Positions 1-6,468 of a DNA stretch of 12,363 bases are shown piece by piece; the first letter of the stretch is position 1; each line of letters starts with the position of its first letter. The stretch comes from JAKACA01 sp050010115 (GTDB taxonomy: Bacteria > Actinomycetota > Acidimicrobiia > Acidimicrobiales > Bog-793): contig JBEKLQ010000121.1 in assembly GCA_050010115.1 (NCBI GenBank), positions 1 to 12,363 on the forward strand. Direction: 5' to 3'. A model generated the notes under the pieces. It searched no databases, was not told where the DNA came from, and saw only the letters and a list, made by a program, of their open reading frames with translations. Position numbers and translations under genes: made by a program.

Positions 1-117
1 ACGCTTCACCTGCGTCCTTGCGAACGCCGGCGCATGACTCGGGGTCATCGTGGGTCGCTACTCCTTCGATGCAGAGCTCTTTCATCTCCTTCTTCATGCC
101 GGTTTATCCCGGCGCAC
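1..117 (-). mobile_element. Group II intron, 5' end (partial, runs off left edge)
   Basis: Read on the minus strand, the segment opens with GTGCGCC, which fits the GUGYG 5' boundary of group II introns. A small hairpin (GCCGG, loop GATAAA, CCGGC) follows at once. From the ATG at 97 a frame stays open to the window edge and reads MKKEMKELCIEGVATHDD followed by PESCAGVRKDAGEA. As I recall, peptides of the type EGVATHxxPESCxxxREGxxEAL are predicted upstream of group II intron reverse transcriptase/maturase genes, where the frame is really structured intron RNA. The rest of the intron and any maturase would lie left of the window. I infer it is intron RNA and not a true protein gene. Recognition rests on family memory and the boundary motif, so confidence is moderate. 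Confidence 0.55.
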
Positions 118-426
118 TGGAATTTGAGGTGGCGGTCCCCCGCTCCAGACCCGTCTTCTGACAAGGTCTCGGGCGTGGAGCCTAATCGTGCGAATGGACT
201 CCTCAGCCCAAGAGTGGAGATCATGTTTCCCTGTTCAGGACTGGTGCCGGAGGGCCGACTTCTCGGATCTGCGACCAGAGGTGACCTCGGCCTGTGCATA
301 CCGATGCTGAGGACGGCTCAAGCAATCGGAACTCCCGGGATCCGCTCGTCGACCCCACCGTCCGGGTTCCTCCGCTCGCCAAAGTCACGTAGCGCGAGGC
401 ACATCCGTCGTGGTAGACGAGAGTCG
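118..426. other. Intergenic stretch with one hairpin repeat
   Basis: No convincing gene lies between the intron boundary and the crotonase start. The plus-strand reading frame is open upstream of the crotonase, but its translation is low-information and does not resemble the crotonase N-terminus. The only structured element I see is hairpin repeat copy 1. Bases 118 onward would be the intron's 5' exon on the minus strand. Confidence 0.5.
246..275 (+). repeat. 30-bp hairpin repeat, copy 1
   Basis: The arms are GCCGGAGGGCCGA and TCGGATCTGCGAC around the loop CTTC. They form an imperfect inverted repeat. The right arm is identical to that of the other three full copies (1502, 5061, 11876). A TGA follows six bases after the core at 282-284, as it does in every copy. 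Confidence 0.85.
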
Positions 427-1104
427 GTGTCTACGCTGCTCATCGTCGAGCGCCGGGGCGAATCAGTGCTGCTCACGCTCAATCGGCCCGAGCGACGCAA
501 TGCGTTGTCGGTGGCACTGCGCGATGAACTTAGCGATGCCCTCGATGCCCTCGTCGAAGACGACTCCGTCAAGGCAGTCGTGATCACGGGTGCCGGGGAT
601 GTGTTTTCCGCCGGCTTCGACCTCGGTGAGTTCGAACGGGCGATGGGCGACCCGGGGTTCGCGAGCGCCTTGTGGGCGTCGAGTGACCGTTACCACGCGA
701 CCCTGGCGGGCTTCCCCCTCCCGACGATTGCCGCCGTGAACGGGCCAGCAGTTGGAGGCGGTTTTGATCTCGCGGTGCTCTGCGACCTGCGGATCGCGTC
801 GAACACCGCGCGCTTCTCCCACCCCGAACGGGCCTTCGGCGACGTTGTCTACGCGCCCCTTTGCGATCTTGTCGGCGGCGCACTTGCACGCGAGCTCACG
901 ATCGGGGGTCGTGAGATCTCCGCCGAGGAGGCACTAGGAATCCACCTCGTCACTGAGGTAGTGGAGCCTGCTGGTCTCCCGGTGGCGATCGAGGCGCTCC
1001 TCGCACGTGTCTGCGTAGCCCCGCGAGACGTGCTCATGCACCTCAAGGCCAAAGCGCTCCGCCGGGCTGGCATCGACCCCGCTCGCAGAACGCTCGACTT
1101 GTAG
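427..1104 (+). CDS. Enoyl-CoA hydratase/isomerase (crotonase) family protein
   Basis: This 225-residue protein is a likely acyl-CoA hydratase or isomerase, acting in fatty-acid or aromatic-acid beta-oxidation in the cytoplasm. Oxyanion-hole segments are visible: SAGFDL around residues 61-66 and GGGFDLAVLCDLRIAS from about residue 110. Aligned with rat crotonase, E134 (in SHPE) matches catalytic Glu164, and D114 occupies the place of Glu144. That Asp substitution is seen in some actinobacterial members and makes the exact reaction uncertain. The GTG at 427 was chosen because MSTLLIVERRGESVLLTLNRPERRNAL is the usual crotonase N-terminus and the upstream frame has no homology. Only a weak GAGAG ribosome site precedes it. 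The protein is slightly shorter than the usual 250-260 residues, mostly at the C-terminal helices, but appears intact. It has no operon partner, and neighbouring sequence on both sides is degraded. Confidence 0.85.
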   Translation: MSTLLIVERRGESVLLTLNRPERRNALSVALRDELSDALDALVEDDSVKAVVITGAGDVFSAGFDLGEFERAMGDPGFASALWASSDRYHATLAGFPLPTIAAVNGPAVGGGFDLAVLCDLRIASNTARFSHPERAFGDVVYAPLCDLVGGALARELTIGGREISAEEALGIHLVTEVVEPAGLPVAIEALLARVCVAPRDVLMHLKAKALRRAGIDPARRTLDL

Positions 1105-1118
1105 CAAACGACCCGGGA

Positions 1119-1300
1119 CGCCTGGGACTTGAGGCCGTTGCGAAGCCACACGAGCTTGGCCCTGTACCTGACGAGCTCTCGAAGCTCGCGCACCTCCGGC
1201 CGGGCGGCCCAGGCCTCGGCGAGGCGGCCGACGCGCAGCAGGTCCACGAGATGACGACCTCGGGGTGCTCGCCGGCGGCGGCTATCTGTCGCGTAGACAT
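1119..1300 (-). pseudogene. IS110-family transposase remnant (internally deleted)
   Basis: On the minus strand the frame RHLVDLLRVGRLAEAW, then RPEVRELRELVRYRAKL and a GLKSQ end, matches the middle of IS110-family DEDD transposases (usually DARxLxDLLRxGRL...LRELVRYR...GLKAQVHAV). Homology stops abruptly after GLKSQ near 1119. Upstream, an ATG at 1300 with a good ribosome site (AAGGGAGAA) begins MSTRQIAAA in a different frame from the downstream block. That is consistent with a deletion of roughly the first 90 codons that joined the N-terminus to the middle. The DEDD acid residues and the C-terminal serine domain are missing, so it cannot be active. Identification rests on recognisable motifs and not on a search. 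Confidence 0.72.
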
Positions 1301-1450
1301 CGGGTTCTCCCTTCGTCGTTGGGACTTCTTGGCAGAACCGAGTGTTCCAGCACTCAGCCCACCTTGACGAGGGGAAGCCCGATGTTCAGCACCGGATCGA
1401 GGCATTGTGCGCCTTCCTTGCTTGGCGCGGACCCGGCTCGCGCCTACCGG
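1301..1450 (-). mobile_element. IS110 5' non-coding flank (possible former bridge-RNA region)
   Basis: IS110 elements carry a non-coding end upstream of the transposase that encodes the bridge RNA. Here the stretch upstream of the remnant start codon has no gene and contains a clean hairpin at 1340-1355 (GAGTG, loop TTCCAG, CACTC, read on the plus strand). Its position fits; function is inferred and probably lost. The outer limit of the element is not visible. Confidence 0.35.
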
Positions 1451-1501
1451 GTTCCTCACGCGGGAGCTGCGGGGGCGCTCCTTCATCGCATCAGGACTGG
1501 T

Positions 1502-1531
1502 GTGGGAGGGCCAACTTCTCGGATCTGCGAC
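1502..1531 (+). repeat. 30-bp hairpin repeat, copy 2
   Basis: The arms are GTGGGAGGGCCAA and TCGGATCTGCGAC with loop CTTC. This is the most diverged left arm of the four copies. It is preceded by AGGACTGGT, as copy 1 is, and followed by TGA at 1538-1540. It abuts the start of the degraded oxidoreductase gene, 15 bp upstream of the first recognisable codon. Confidence 0.85.
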
Positions 1532-1546
1532 TGGGAGTGACCTGGA

Positions 1547-1848
1547 GCAATTCCCGCGGCGGAGGACGCGGGCTTCGATGTGATCCACAGCTCGGATCAC
1601 GTCCTCGACGGCTGGTCTCCACTGGCGCCGCTCGTCGCGATGGCGGAGTGCACGACTCGACTGCGTGTGCCCACTTGTGTTGAACAACGACTTCCATCAC
1701 CCGGTGCATCTCGCCCAGGAGCTGGCCAGTATCGACCACCTGAGCGGAGGACGCATGGATCTGGATCGGTGCCGGCCATTAATTCACCGAGTACGCGGCC
1801 ATCGGCCAGAGCTTTGACCCGCCGGCTCTTCGAAAGGCGCGCATGGCG
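1547..1848 (+). pseudogene. LLM-class F420-dependent oxidoreductase, degraded fragment
   Basis: Three successive frames together spell a luciferase-like F420-dependent oxidoreductase. AEDAGFDVIHSSDHV, DGWSPLAPLVAMAE and TTRLRV are in the first frame. After a frameshift near 1675 come VLNNDFHHPVHLAQELASID and HLSGGRMDL. After another shift near 1760 comes EYAAIGQSFDPPALRKARMA. The order and spacing match the TIGR03621-type subfamily (PDHL...aPltaLaaaA..TtrLrvGtlVLnnDyRhPvvLAREaATLDlLSgGR...EYealG). The N-terminal barrel strand and everything after about residue 120 are missing, and an in-frame TAA interrupts the last segment. It begins just after hairpin repeat copy 2. A further short open stretch to the TGA at 1918 (ending NALYEVFDADL) is not assignable. 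Confidence 0.78.
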
Positions 1849-1984
1849 TAGGCCAGAGAGACTTGCCAACCTGCACTGACGAAGAACGCCCTCTACGAGG
1901 TCTTCGACGCCGACCTCTGAATCCGCGCTCCGCCTTACGCTTCGATCTCGTGCGAAGGGTGGCGTTCTGGCGCGCCCCCGAGCA

Positions 1985-2314
1985 CAGAGGTTTGAGGACA
2001 CGCTCTGCGCATATCGGCGTAGCTGCAACTCTCCGTCGAACTGAGCACCCTCCAGATCCACCCGGACACCGCGCGGGGTGTCGTGATGAACCACGGCGAA
2101 AATCTTGGTGTCGCGGGAGCTGAAGGTCCCTATGGCCACCGACCCAGGAATGCCCGTACCGACACGAAACCCATGGACCCCTCCCACGGCGTCGTCGAGC
2201 ACCTCGACTGTCCTGACGGATCGGAGCGGCACCCTGACCTCGCCGTGAACGGTTTCGATCCACTGCACTCAGACGCACCACCAGCTCGCCTCCATCAACG
2301 ATGAGCTCGGCCAT
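1985..2314 (-). pseudogene. Frameshifted hypothetical protein (MAELIV... family)
   Basis: A minus-strand gene starts at ATG 2314 behind a good ribosome site (GGAAGGG, 7 bases upstream) and reads MAELIVDGGELVVRLS. It shifts frame near 2265 and continues VHGEVRVPLRSVRTVEVLDD, then IPGSVAIGTF and FAVVHHDTPRGVRVDLEG. It appears to shift back near 2040 (VAATPICAERVLKPL). I recognise the pattern as a short actinobacterial hypothetical family of about 110 residues in which the VHGDVRVPL, IPG...VGT and VVHHxTPRGVRV blocks are conserved. Its function is not known to me. The two shifts compensate each other, so it is a recent pseudogene or contains sequence errors. The C-terminal limit is approximate. 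Confidence 0.6.
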
Positions 2315-2647
2315 GTTGTCGCCCTTCCGCTAGCCGGTCCCGCCCCAAACGAATCACTTACGCTGCTGTGCTCGGCCCGAGGAGTTCAGTGTCTGTCCGC
2401 CTGCTCTGTCATGGGAGGAAGGCCTCTCGTGCCGTCATGGAGTGTCCTGGCCCGGCGTCTTCCTGGGTCCGATCTCCCGACCCCGCGGACCAATCGAGGC
2501 GGCGGCACCTATGGTTCCTATGAGCACCCCGCCGTCGAAGGGACGGTGGCTTCGCCATCCCCAGGGGGATCGCACCTGGCTGGCCTCAGACGACCCAAAC
2601 TCCGGTAACATTCGGCGCCACGCTCGTGGTACTGACCGGGGGGAATC
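2315..2647. other. Intergenic region upstream of the glycine-rich gene
   Basis: About 330 bp separate two divergently oriented starts. I see no recognisable protein in any frame and no strong hairpin. TAACAT at 2606-2611 is a possible -10 box for the glycine-rich gene, but no convincing -35 accompanies it. A G-rich ribosome site (CCGGGGGGAA) lies just before the ATG at 2648. Confidence 0.4.
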
Positions 2648-5020
2648 ATGGACCGAAGCCGCATCCGGGCATCGCGGACACGTTTGCTCCAAGCCACGAG
2701 CGCTGCAGTGCTCGCCCTCGCCGGGCTCGCCGCCCTGGCGTCACCGGCCGAGGCAACGACGGGCATCACGACCTGCACGTTCGCTGCCTTTCAGGCAGCT
2801 GTGACCGCGAGCGCCGGCACCGGTGTGCAGTTCCAATGCAGCGGTACGGTGACCGTCCCGGCGAACAGCCCGGTGCTCGTCACCTCTGGCCAGAACCTCT
2901 CCGTTTCTGTCGAGTCCGGGGACTCAGTCATCTTCTACGGCGGCGACGCGTCGCAGCTTTTTTCGGTCACCGGCGGAACACTCGACATCACCGGGCCAGG
3001 TATGACGCTGTCCGGCGGCCTAAGCGAGGGCGGCGTGGGACACAACGGAAGCAACGGTACTGACGGGACGAACGGCGGCGCCGGCACTGCGGGCGCCACC
3101 GGGGTGAGTGGCGGTCCTGGCGGCAACGGAACACCGGGAGGCAACGGCGGGGCAGGGGCGGCTGGGAAGACGGGCGAGGGCGGCGCTATCTACGTGAAGT
3201 CGGGAACTGTTGACCTCACGACTGTGATCCTGGAGGACGACACGGCTATTGGCGGCGGCGGCGGGTCCGGCGGATACGGCGGCTACGGCGGCAACGGCGG
3301 TCTCGGCGGGGCCGGCGGCGAGGGTGAAGCCTCAGGCCAGGGCGGCGTCGGAGGTGCCGGCGGGAACGGTGGCTCCGCCGGCCATGGCGGGAAGGGAGGC
3401 ATCGGCGGCGAGGCGCTCGGAGGTGCGATCTATAACGCCGGTTCGCTCACGCTCGACAACTGCACGTTCAATTCAGACGTCGCCAGAGGCGGCCCCGGCG
3501 GCTACGGCGGATCGGCACAGGAGGGCGGAGGCGCCGGCGGTGGCGGTGGAGGCGGGGGCGGGGGCTCCGGGAGCAGTCCGGGATCGACAGGAGGCGAGGG
3601 CGCCGACGGCGGAAACGCCGGTACACCGGGCTTGGGCGGGAAGGGCGGTGCTGCCGGCGTCGGAGGAGCAGCAGAAGGCGGTGCCGTCTACAGCACGGAC
3701 TCTCTCGTCATCACGGGGGGCACCACCACCTTTGTGCAGACGAGCGCCACCGGCAACAGCGGTGGTAGCGGCGGCTCGGGCGGTATGGGCGGAGAAGGAG
3801 GCGTCGGCGGCACAGGAGGCTCCGGTGGGGCCGGCGCTCCCGGCGTTCAGGCAACTGTGCCCCACGAGTCGGGCGGCTCGGGAGGCCCCGGCGGCGGAGC
3901 GGGCAATGCAGGGGCGGGCAGCGCGGGACAACCGAGCGGCGTGCCCCAAGCTGGAGCCGATGGCGGGATAGGAGCCGGGGGAGCCCTCTACGTGAAGGGC
4001 ATGACAACGATCAGTGGAGCGGTCTTCGACGGGACGGAGGCCATCGGCGGTAGCGGCGGTTATGGCGGTGATGGACCAGGCCTCGATACCGGGCCAGGCG
4101 GGCAAGGCGGTGAGGGCGGTACCGCCGGCGACGGGGGGCCTGGCGGTGAGGGCGATGATGCGCCGAACGGGGCACAGGGTCCTGCCGGAGGTAACGGCGC
4201 CCCCGGGACGAACGGCGCGAGGGGCGTGACTGCAGCAGCGGGCGCCACGGGCGGTACCGGCGGAACCGGTGAAGGCGGTGCCATCGCCAACGACGGGACG
4301 CTCAGCGTGACCGACAGTACCCTCGAGTACGGGTACGGCACCGGCGGTAGCGGCGGCTACGGAGGCAATGGTGCGGCTGGCGGTGTCGGCGGCTTGGGGG
4401 GTGGCGGGGGGAACGGCGGTGACGGCGTCGGCGGTGGCGATCCGGGTGGCGCAGCCGGAAACGGCGCCAACGGCCGCAATGGTGCGAACGGCGGAGTTGG
4501 TGGGAACGGCGGGATCGGCGAGGGAGGAGGGCTGGCCGACCTGACCACGGCCGGAACCGCTACGGCCATCGGGAGCATCTTCTCCGATAACCAAGTGAGA
4601 GGCGGGAGTGGTTTCGAGGGCGGTGTCGGGGGCGCCGGTGGTGCCGGCGGTGAGGGGTCCAACGGGGGACAGACTCCGGGGTCCACCTCCGGTGGGGCTG
4701 GTGGCATAGGCGGCAACGGTGGCAACGGGGCCAACGGCGGTAACAGTGGCAATGGCGGGAATGCCAAAGACGCCTCGGTCTGGCAGAAGAACCCCGCCGG
4801 CAGCTTCAATGGAACTACCGACACGTGCACGGCGCCCACCTTGACCGCTGGGCTCGGCGCGACGCCTGGGGGCGCCGCAGGCACCTTCGGGACTGGTGGT
4901 GACGGTGGCTATAACGGCGGTTCCGGAGTCCAAAGCGCCAACGGAACGAACGGCAAAGGCGGCAAGGTTGGCAAGGTGGGGAAGAACGGAAGCACGACCG
5001 ACAATCCGGCGTGCCTCTGA
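2648..5020 (+). CDS. Secreted glycine-rich protein: beta-solenoid rungs alternating with GGX tracts
   Basis: The protein has 790 residues. An Arg-rich n-region, a hydrophobic core (residues 13-31) and SPAEA before Thr37 form a clear Sec signal peptide, so it is exported. Residues 37-130 look like the cap of a right-handed beta-helix (TFAAFQAAV, GTVTVPANSPV, SVIFYGGDA, GGTLDITGPGMTLSGG). After that, six short beta rungs of the form GGAIYxxxSLTLxxxTF start near residues 178, 258, 345, 444, 544 and 627. Each is followed by 50-75 residues of strict GGX/GXX triplets (GGYGGNGG, GGAGGNGG). Family analogies are PE_PGRS proteins, Pmp-like beta-helices and polyglycine-II adhesin tips. No PE domain, LPXTG motif or C-terminal membrane helix is seen; the end is Lys/Gly-rich and finishes in ACL. 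A surface structural or adhesin role is inference. Its start is supported by the signal peptide and the G-rich ribosome site. Confidence 0.85.
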   Translation: MDRSRIRASRTRLLQATSAAVLALAGLAALASPAEATTGITTCTFAAFQAAVTASAGTGVQFQCSGTVTVPANSPVLVTSGQNLSVSVESGDSVIFYGGDASQLFSVTGGTLDITGPGMTLSGGLSEGGVGHNGSNGTDGTNGGAGTAGATGVSGGPGGNGTPGGNGGAGAAGKTGEGGAIYVKSGTVDLTTVILEDDTAIGGGGGSGGYGGYGGNGGLGGAGGEGEASGQGGVGGAGGNGGSAGHGGKGGIGGEALGGAIYNAGSLTLDNCTFNSDVARGGPGGYGGSAQEGGGAGGGGGGGGGGSGSSPGSTGGEGADGGNAGTPGLGGKGGAAGVGGAAEGGAVYSTDSLVITGGTTTFVQTSATGNSGGSGGSGGMGGEGGVGGTGGSGGAGAPGVQATVPHESGGSGGPGGGAGNAGAGSAGQPSGVPQAGADGGIGAGGALYVKGMTTISGAVFDGTEAIGGSGGYGGDGPGLDTGPGGQGGEGGTAGDGGPGGEGDDAPNGAQGPAGGNGAPGTNGARGVTAAAGATGGTGGTGEGGAIANDGTLSVTDSTLEYGYGTGGSGGYGGNGAAGGVGGLGGGGGNGGDGVGGGDPGGAAGNGANGRNGANGGVGGNGGIGEGGGLADLTTAGTATAIGSIFSDNQVRGGSGFEGGVGGAGGAGGEGSNGGQTPGSTSGGAGGIGGNGGNGANGGNSGNGGNAKDASVWQKNPAGSFNGTTDTCTAPTLTAGLGATPGGAAGTFGTGGDGGYNGGSGVQSANGTNGKGGKVGKVGKNGSTTDNPACL

Positions 5021-5060
5021 CACGAGTCATCGACACACATTTGCCCGGCTCCGAACTGGT

Positions 5061-5090
5061 GTCGGAGGACCGACTTCTCGGATCTGCGAC
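5061..5090 (+). repeat. 30-bp hairpin repeat, copy 3
   Basis: The arms are GTCGGAGGACCGA and TCGGATCTGCGAC with loop CTTC. The core is identical to copy 4. It lies 40 bp after the stop of the glycine-rich gene and is again preceded by ACTGGT. It could act as a transcription end by position, but there is no T tract. Confidence 0.88.
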
Positions 5091-5171
5091 TGGGCCTGAA
5101 CAGCACTTCCGCCGCCGATTGCATCGCCAACTCTGTGGCTCTTCATGCAGGATGAGCGGAGCCGAGGGCTA

Positions 5172-5465
5172 TCAGGGTCGGTCAAAGACGGCATTGGTAC
5201 CCACCCGACGCCAGATGACGTGAGGCTCGCCTTCGGTGACGGCGTCCCCGTACTCGAACGTCGCTCGTCCGTCGTCGGCCCACGTCATCTCGAAAATGCC
5301 AGGCGCTCCCTTCACCCCCTTGACCCTGAGGCCCTTTCGGAACCCGCGGTCAGCTCCCAGATCCTCGACGAATTGCGCCACCGCGACAAGGAATGCCGCT
5401 TGCTCGCTCGAAGACAGCGAGCTGAAGTCCGCCCGAAAGCGGGCCAGCCAGGCGTAGGTAGGCAC
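5172..5465 (-). CDS. Putative type II toxin-antitoxin toxin (RelE/ParE-like small protein)
   Basis: The 97-residue protein starts at GTG 5465. It carries LRVKGVKGAPGIFEMTWA, DGRATFEYG and the C-terminal signature PHVIWRRVGTNAVFDRP. These blocks match a conserved small family that I know as stand-alone toxins next to antitoxins ending in WFWTPEWQAGE. Assignment to the RelE/ParE fold and an mRNA-cleaving role are inferred; no catalytic residue can be named with confidence. The start is six bases after the stop of the upstream antitoxin fragment on the same strand, the usual antitoxin-first order. The gene itself looks full length, although its antitoxin does not. Confidence 0.62.
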   Translation of the reverse strand: MPTYAWLARFRADFSSLSSSEQAAFLVAVAQFVEDLGADRGFRKGLRVKGVKGAPGIFEMTWADDGRATFEYGDAVTEGEPHVIWRRVGTNAVFDRP

Positions 5466-5471
5466 CCCGTG

Positions 5472-5666
5472 CTAACGCGAGGATCGCTTACGTCGAACGT
5501 CGGCTTGGGACTGCAGAGCGCCGAGGAATTCGTCGCCGGAGCTGAAGCTCTCGATCCTGCCCGCGCCGCGGTCGGCATCCGCCTCCCGCTCGCCGGCCTG
5601 CCACTCTGGGGTCCAGAACCATGCCTGCGTGGCGTCGATCAGCTTCTGAATCGCTCTTTGTCGCCG
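5472..5666 (-). pseudogene. Antitoxin gene fragment, N-terminus missing
   Basis: The minus-strand frame RAIQKLIDATQAWFWTPEWQ, then AGEREADADRGAGRIESF and SSGDEFLGAL, ends at a TAG at 5474-5472. The AWFWTPEWQAGEREADxxxAxGR...EEFLxxL tail is the toxin-binding C-terminus of a common antitoxin group (AbrB/Phd-like). No ATG, GTG or TTG start with a DNA-binding domain precedes it. The frame runs open into sequence that on the other strand belongs to the recombinase relic, so homology ends near 5666. I infer that the N-terminal DNA-binding half was removed by the rearrangement that brought in the recombinase fragment, which would leave autoregulation of the toxin broken. Confidence 0.55.
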
Positions 5667-5691
5667 AGAGCAGGATCCTGCCCGCTCTTGA

Positions 5692-6222
5692 CGAATTGCT
5701 GCGGTCGCTGAGCTCGAAGAACCTCGAAGAGACGATGCCGAGATGATCGAGCACGCAGCTGCAGACGAGGGGCAGCCGCCCGAACTCCGCCGGGCACGCA
5801 CGATGGCGAGCGAGGCTCAGACGAAGCTGGACCGGTACATGGACGCCATCGAGAAAGGCATGGACCCGACCCTGTACGTCGAGCGGTCAAAGACGGCTCA
5901 GCGGGAGCTTGCCGCCGCCAGAGCGGTCATGGAGGGACACGCCTCCGCCCAAGAGACGCCGCTCAGCGAGACTCAGCTCCGCGGAATTCTGGAGCGCGTC
6001 GGCGACATCGTCGAGCTCCTCCGGCACGCGGACGCGGACGAGCGGCGCGAGTTCTACCAGGAGCTCGGCCTGCGCCTCGCGTACCAGCGACTCGGAGAAC
6101 GCGAGAAAGTTCGTGCCTACCTGGGCGTGGAGTTTTCGCGTGTCGGAGGACCGACTCGAAACTTAGGTCCACGCCCCCTCGAAGCAGATAGTGGCTGGTC
6201 AGAGCTTCGGCGGGTCGCCTAA
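5692..6222 (+). pseudogene. Large serine recombinase, C-terminal fragment
   Basis: From a stop at 5689-5691 the frame is open for about 176 codons. It shows the coiled-coil and C-terminal part of a large serine recombinase: ARTMASEAQTKLDRYMDAIE, the MDPTLYVERSKTAQRELAAAR helix, and ILERVGDIVELLRHADADER followed by REFYQELGLRLAYQ. The catalytic resolvase domain (Ser nucleophile), the recombinase domain and the zinc ribbon are absent, so it is inactive. Members are usually 450-600 residues, so roughly two thirds is lost at the 5' end, where the sequence joins the antitoxin remnant. The last 25 codons (VGGPTRNLGPRP...) lie over half of the hairpin repeat plus the first copy of the 26-bp direct repeat. 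Recombinase 3' ends often overlap their attachment sites. Confidence 0.7.
6142..6175 (+). repeat. Hybrid repeat: left half of hairpin repeat joined to a second element
   Basis: Bases 6142-6156 (GTCGGAGGACCGACT) equal the left half of hairpin copies 3 and 4, but the right half is replaced by GAAACTTAGGTCCACGCC (6158-6175). The second part recurs at 6309-6326. The 26 bases 6150-6175 and 6301-6326 are direct repeats with a single mismatch. The shared heptamer ACCGACT is the point where the two element types meet. Confidence 0.85.
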
Positions 6223-6234
6223 TCCCCTGTCCTG

Positions 6235-6296
6235 GAGACCTCGAAACCGCCGCCACTCCCCCATCTGGGCCCCACCCGGGGCCATTCCCAGGTCTC
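6235..6296. repeat. Nested inverted repeats between the 26-bp direct repeats
   Basis: The outer arms GAGACCT (6235-6241) and AGGTCTC (6290-6296) enclose a perfect inner hairpin, GGCCCC (6268-6273), loop ACCC, GGGGCC (6278-6283). No T tract follows, so it is not a classic intrinsic terminator. It may be part of the recombination site or an end structure of the lost element. Confidence 0.5.
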
Positions 6297-6300
6297 GCAC

Positions 6301-6326
6301 ACCGACTAGAAACTTAGGTCCACGCC
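6301..6326 (+). repeat. Second copy of the 26-bp direct repeat
   Basis: ACCGACTA followed by GAAACTTAGGTCCACGCC. It differs from 6150-6175 at one base only (A for C at position 8). Sequence to the left (GGTCTCGCAC) is unlike the left half of the hairpin repeat, as expected if this is the unrecombined partner site of the hybrid at 6142-6175. Confidence 0.85.
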
Positions 6327-6417
6327 TTCCTGGGCAGTAGCCGATCGGGCTAGTGCGACGCCGTCTCCTTTCTCCGACGTGAGAGGACGGTCGGGCAAGG
6401 AAGCGACTTTGTCACTC

Positions 6418-6446
6418 TTGCGCGGGCAATCCCGCATGGCTAATCT
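6418..6446 (+). promoter_or_regulatory. Promoter of the ArsR operon
   Basis: The -35 is TTGCGC (6418-6423) and the -10 is TAATCT (6441-6446), with 17 bp between them. The expected transcription start falls at about 6453-6455, which is the A of the ArsR ATG. No ribosome site precedes that ATG, so the message is probably leaderless. Confidence 0.55.
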
Positions 6447-6468
6447 ACAACCGTATGGTTGTAGATTA
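6441..6468. promoter_or_regulatory. Operator palindrome over the -10 box and ArsR start codon
   Basis: TAATCTACAACC, centre GTAT, GGTTGTAGATTA: a perfect 12-bp inverted repeat. ArsR-family repressors that head SRPBCC operons use operators of this TACAACC...GGTTGTA type. Since it covers the -10, the presumed transcription start and the ATG at 6455, binding would block initiation and give autorepression. The regulator is inferred to be the first gene of the operon. Confidence 0.8.

Noticed and set aside
34..426. The crotonase frame is open far upstream to 34
   Set aside because: The added 131 residues are compositionally random, contain a hairpin repeat, and have no crotonase homology; the family N-terminus begins at 427.
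1597..2268. A long minus-strand frame as one 223-residue gene
   Set aside because: Only its first third has recognisable sequence; it then runs antisense through the oxidoreductase relic, so the true gene is shorter and frameshifted.
2648..5020. Calling the glycine-rich protein a PE_PGRS protein
   Set aside because: There is no PE domain; instead it has a Sec signal peptide and interspersed beta rungs.
3473..5023. A 516-codon open frame on the minus strand inside the glycine-rich gene
   Set aside because: It is the Pro/Ala/Thr-rich mirror of GGX codons in GC-rich DNA; the plus-strand frame has a signal peptide, ribosome site and regular architecture.
5061..5090. Hairpin repeat as tRNA fragment or intrinsic terminator
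   Set aside because: No GTTCRANNC loop or acceptor stem, and no T run after the hairpin; position alone is weak evidence.
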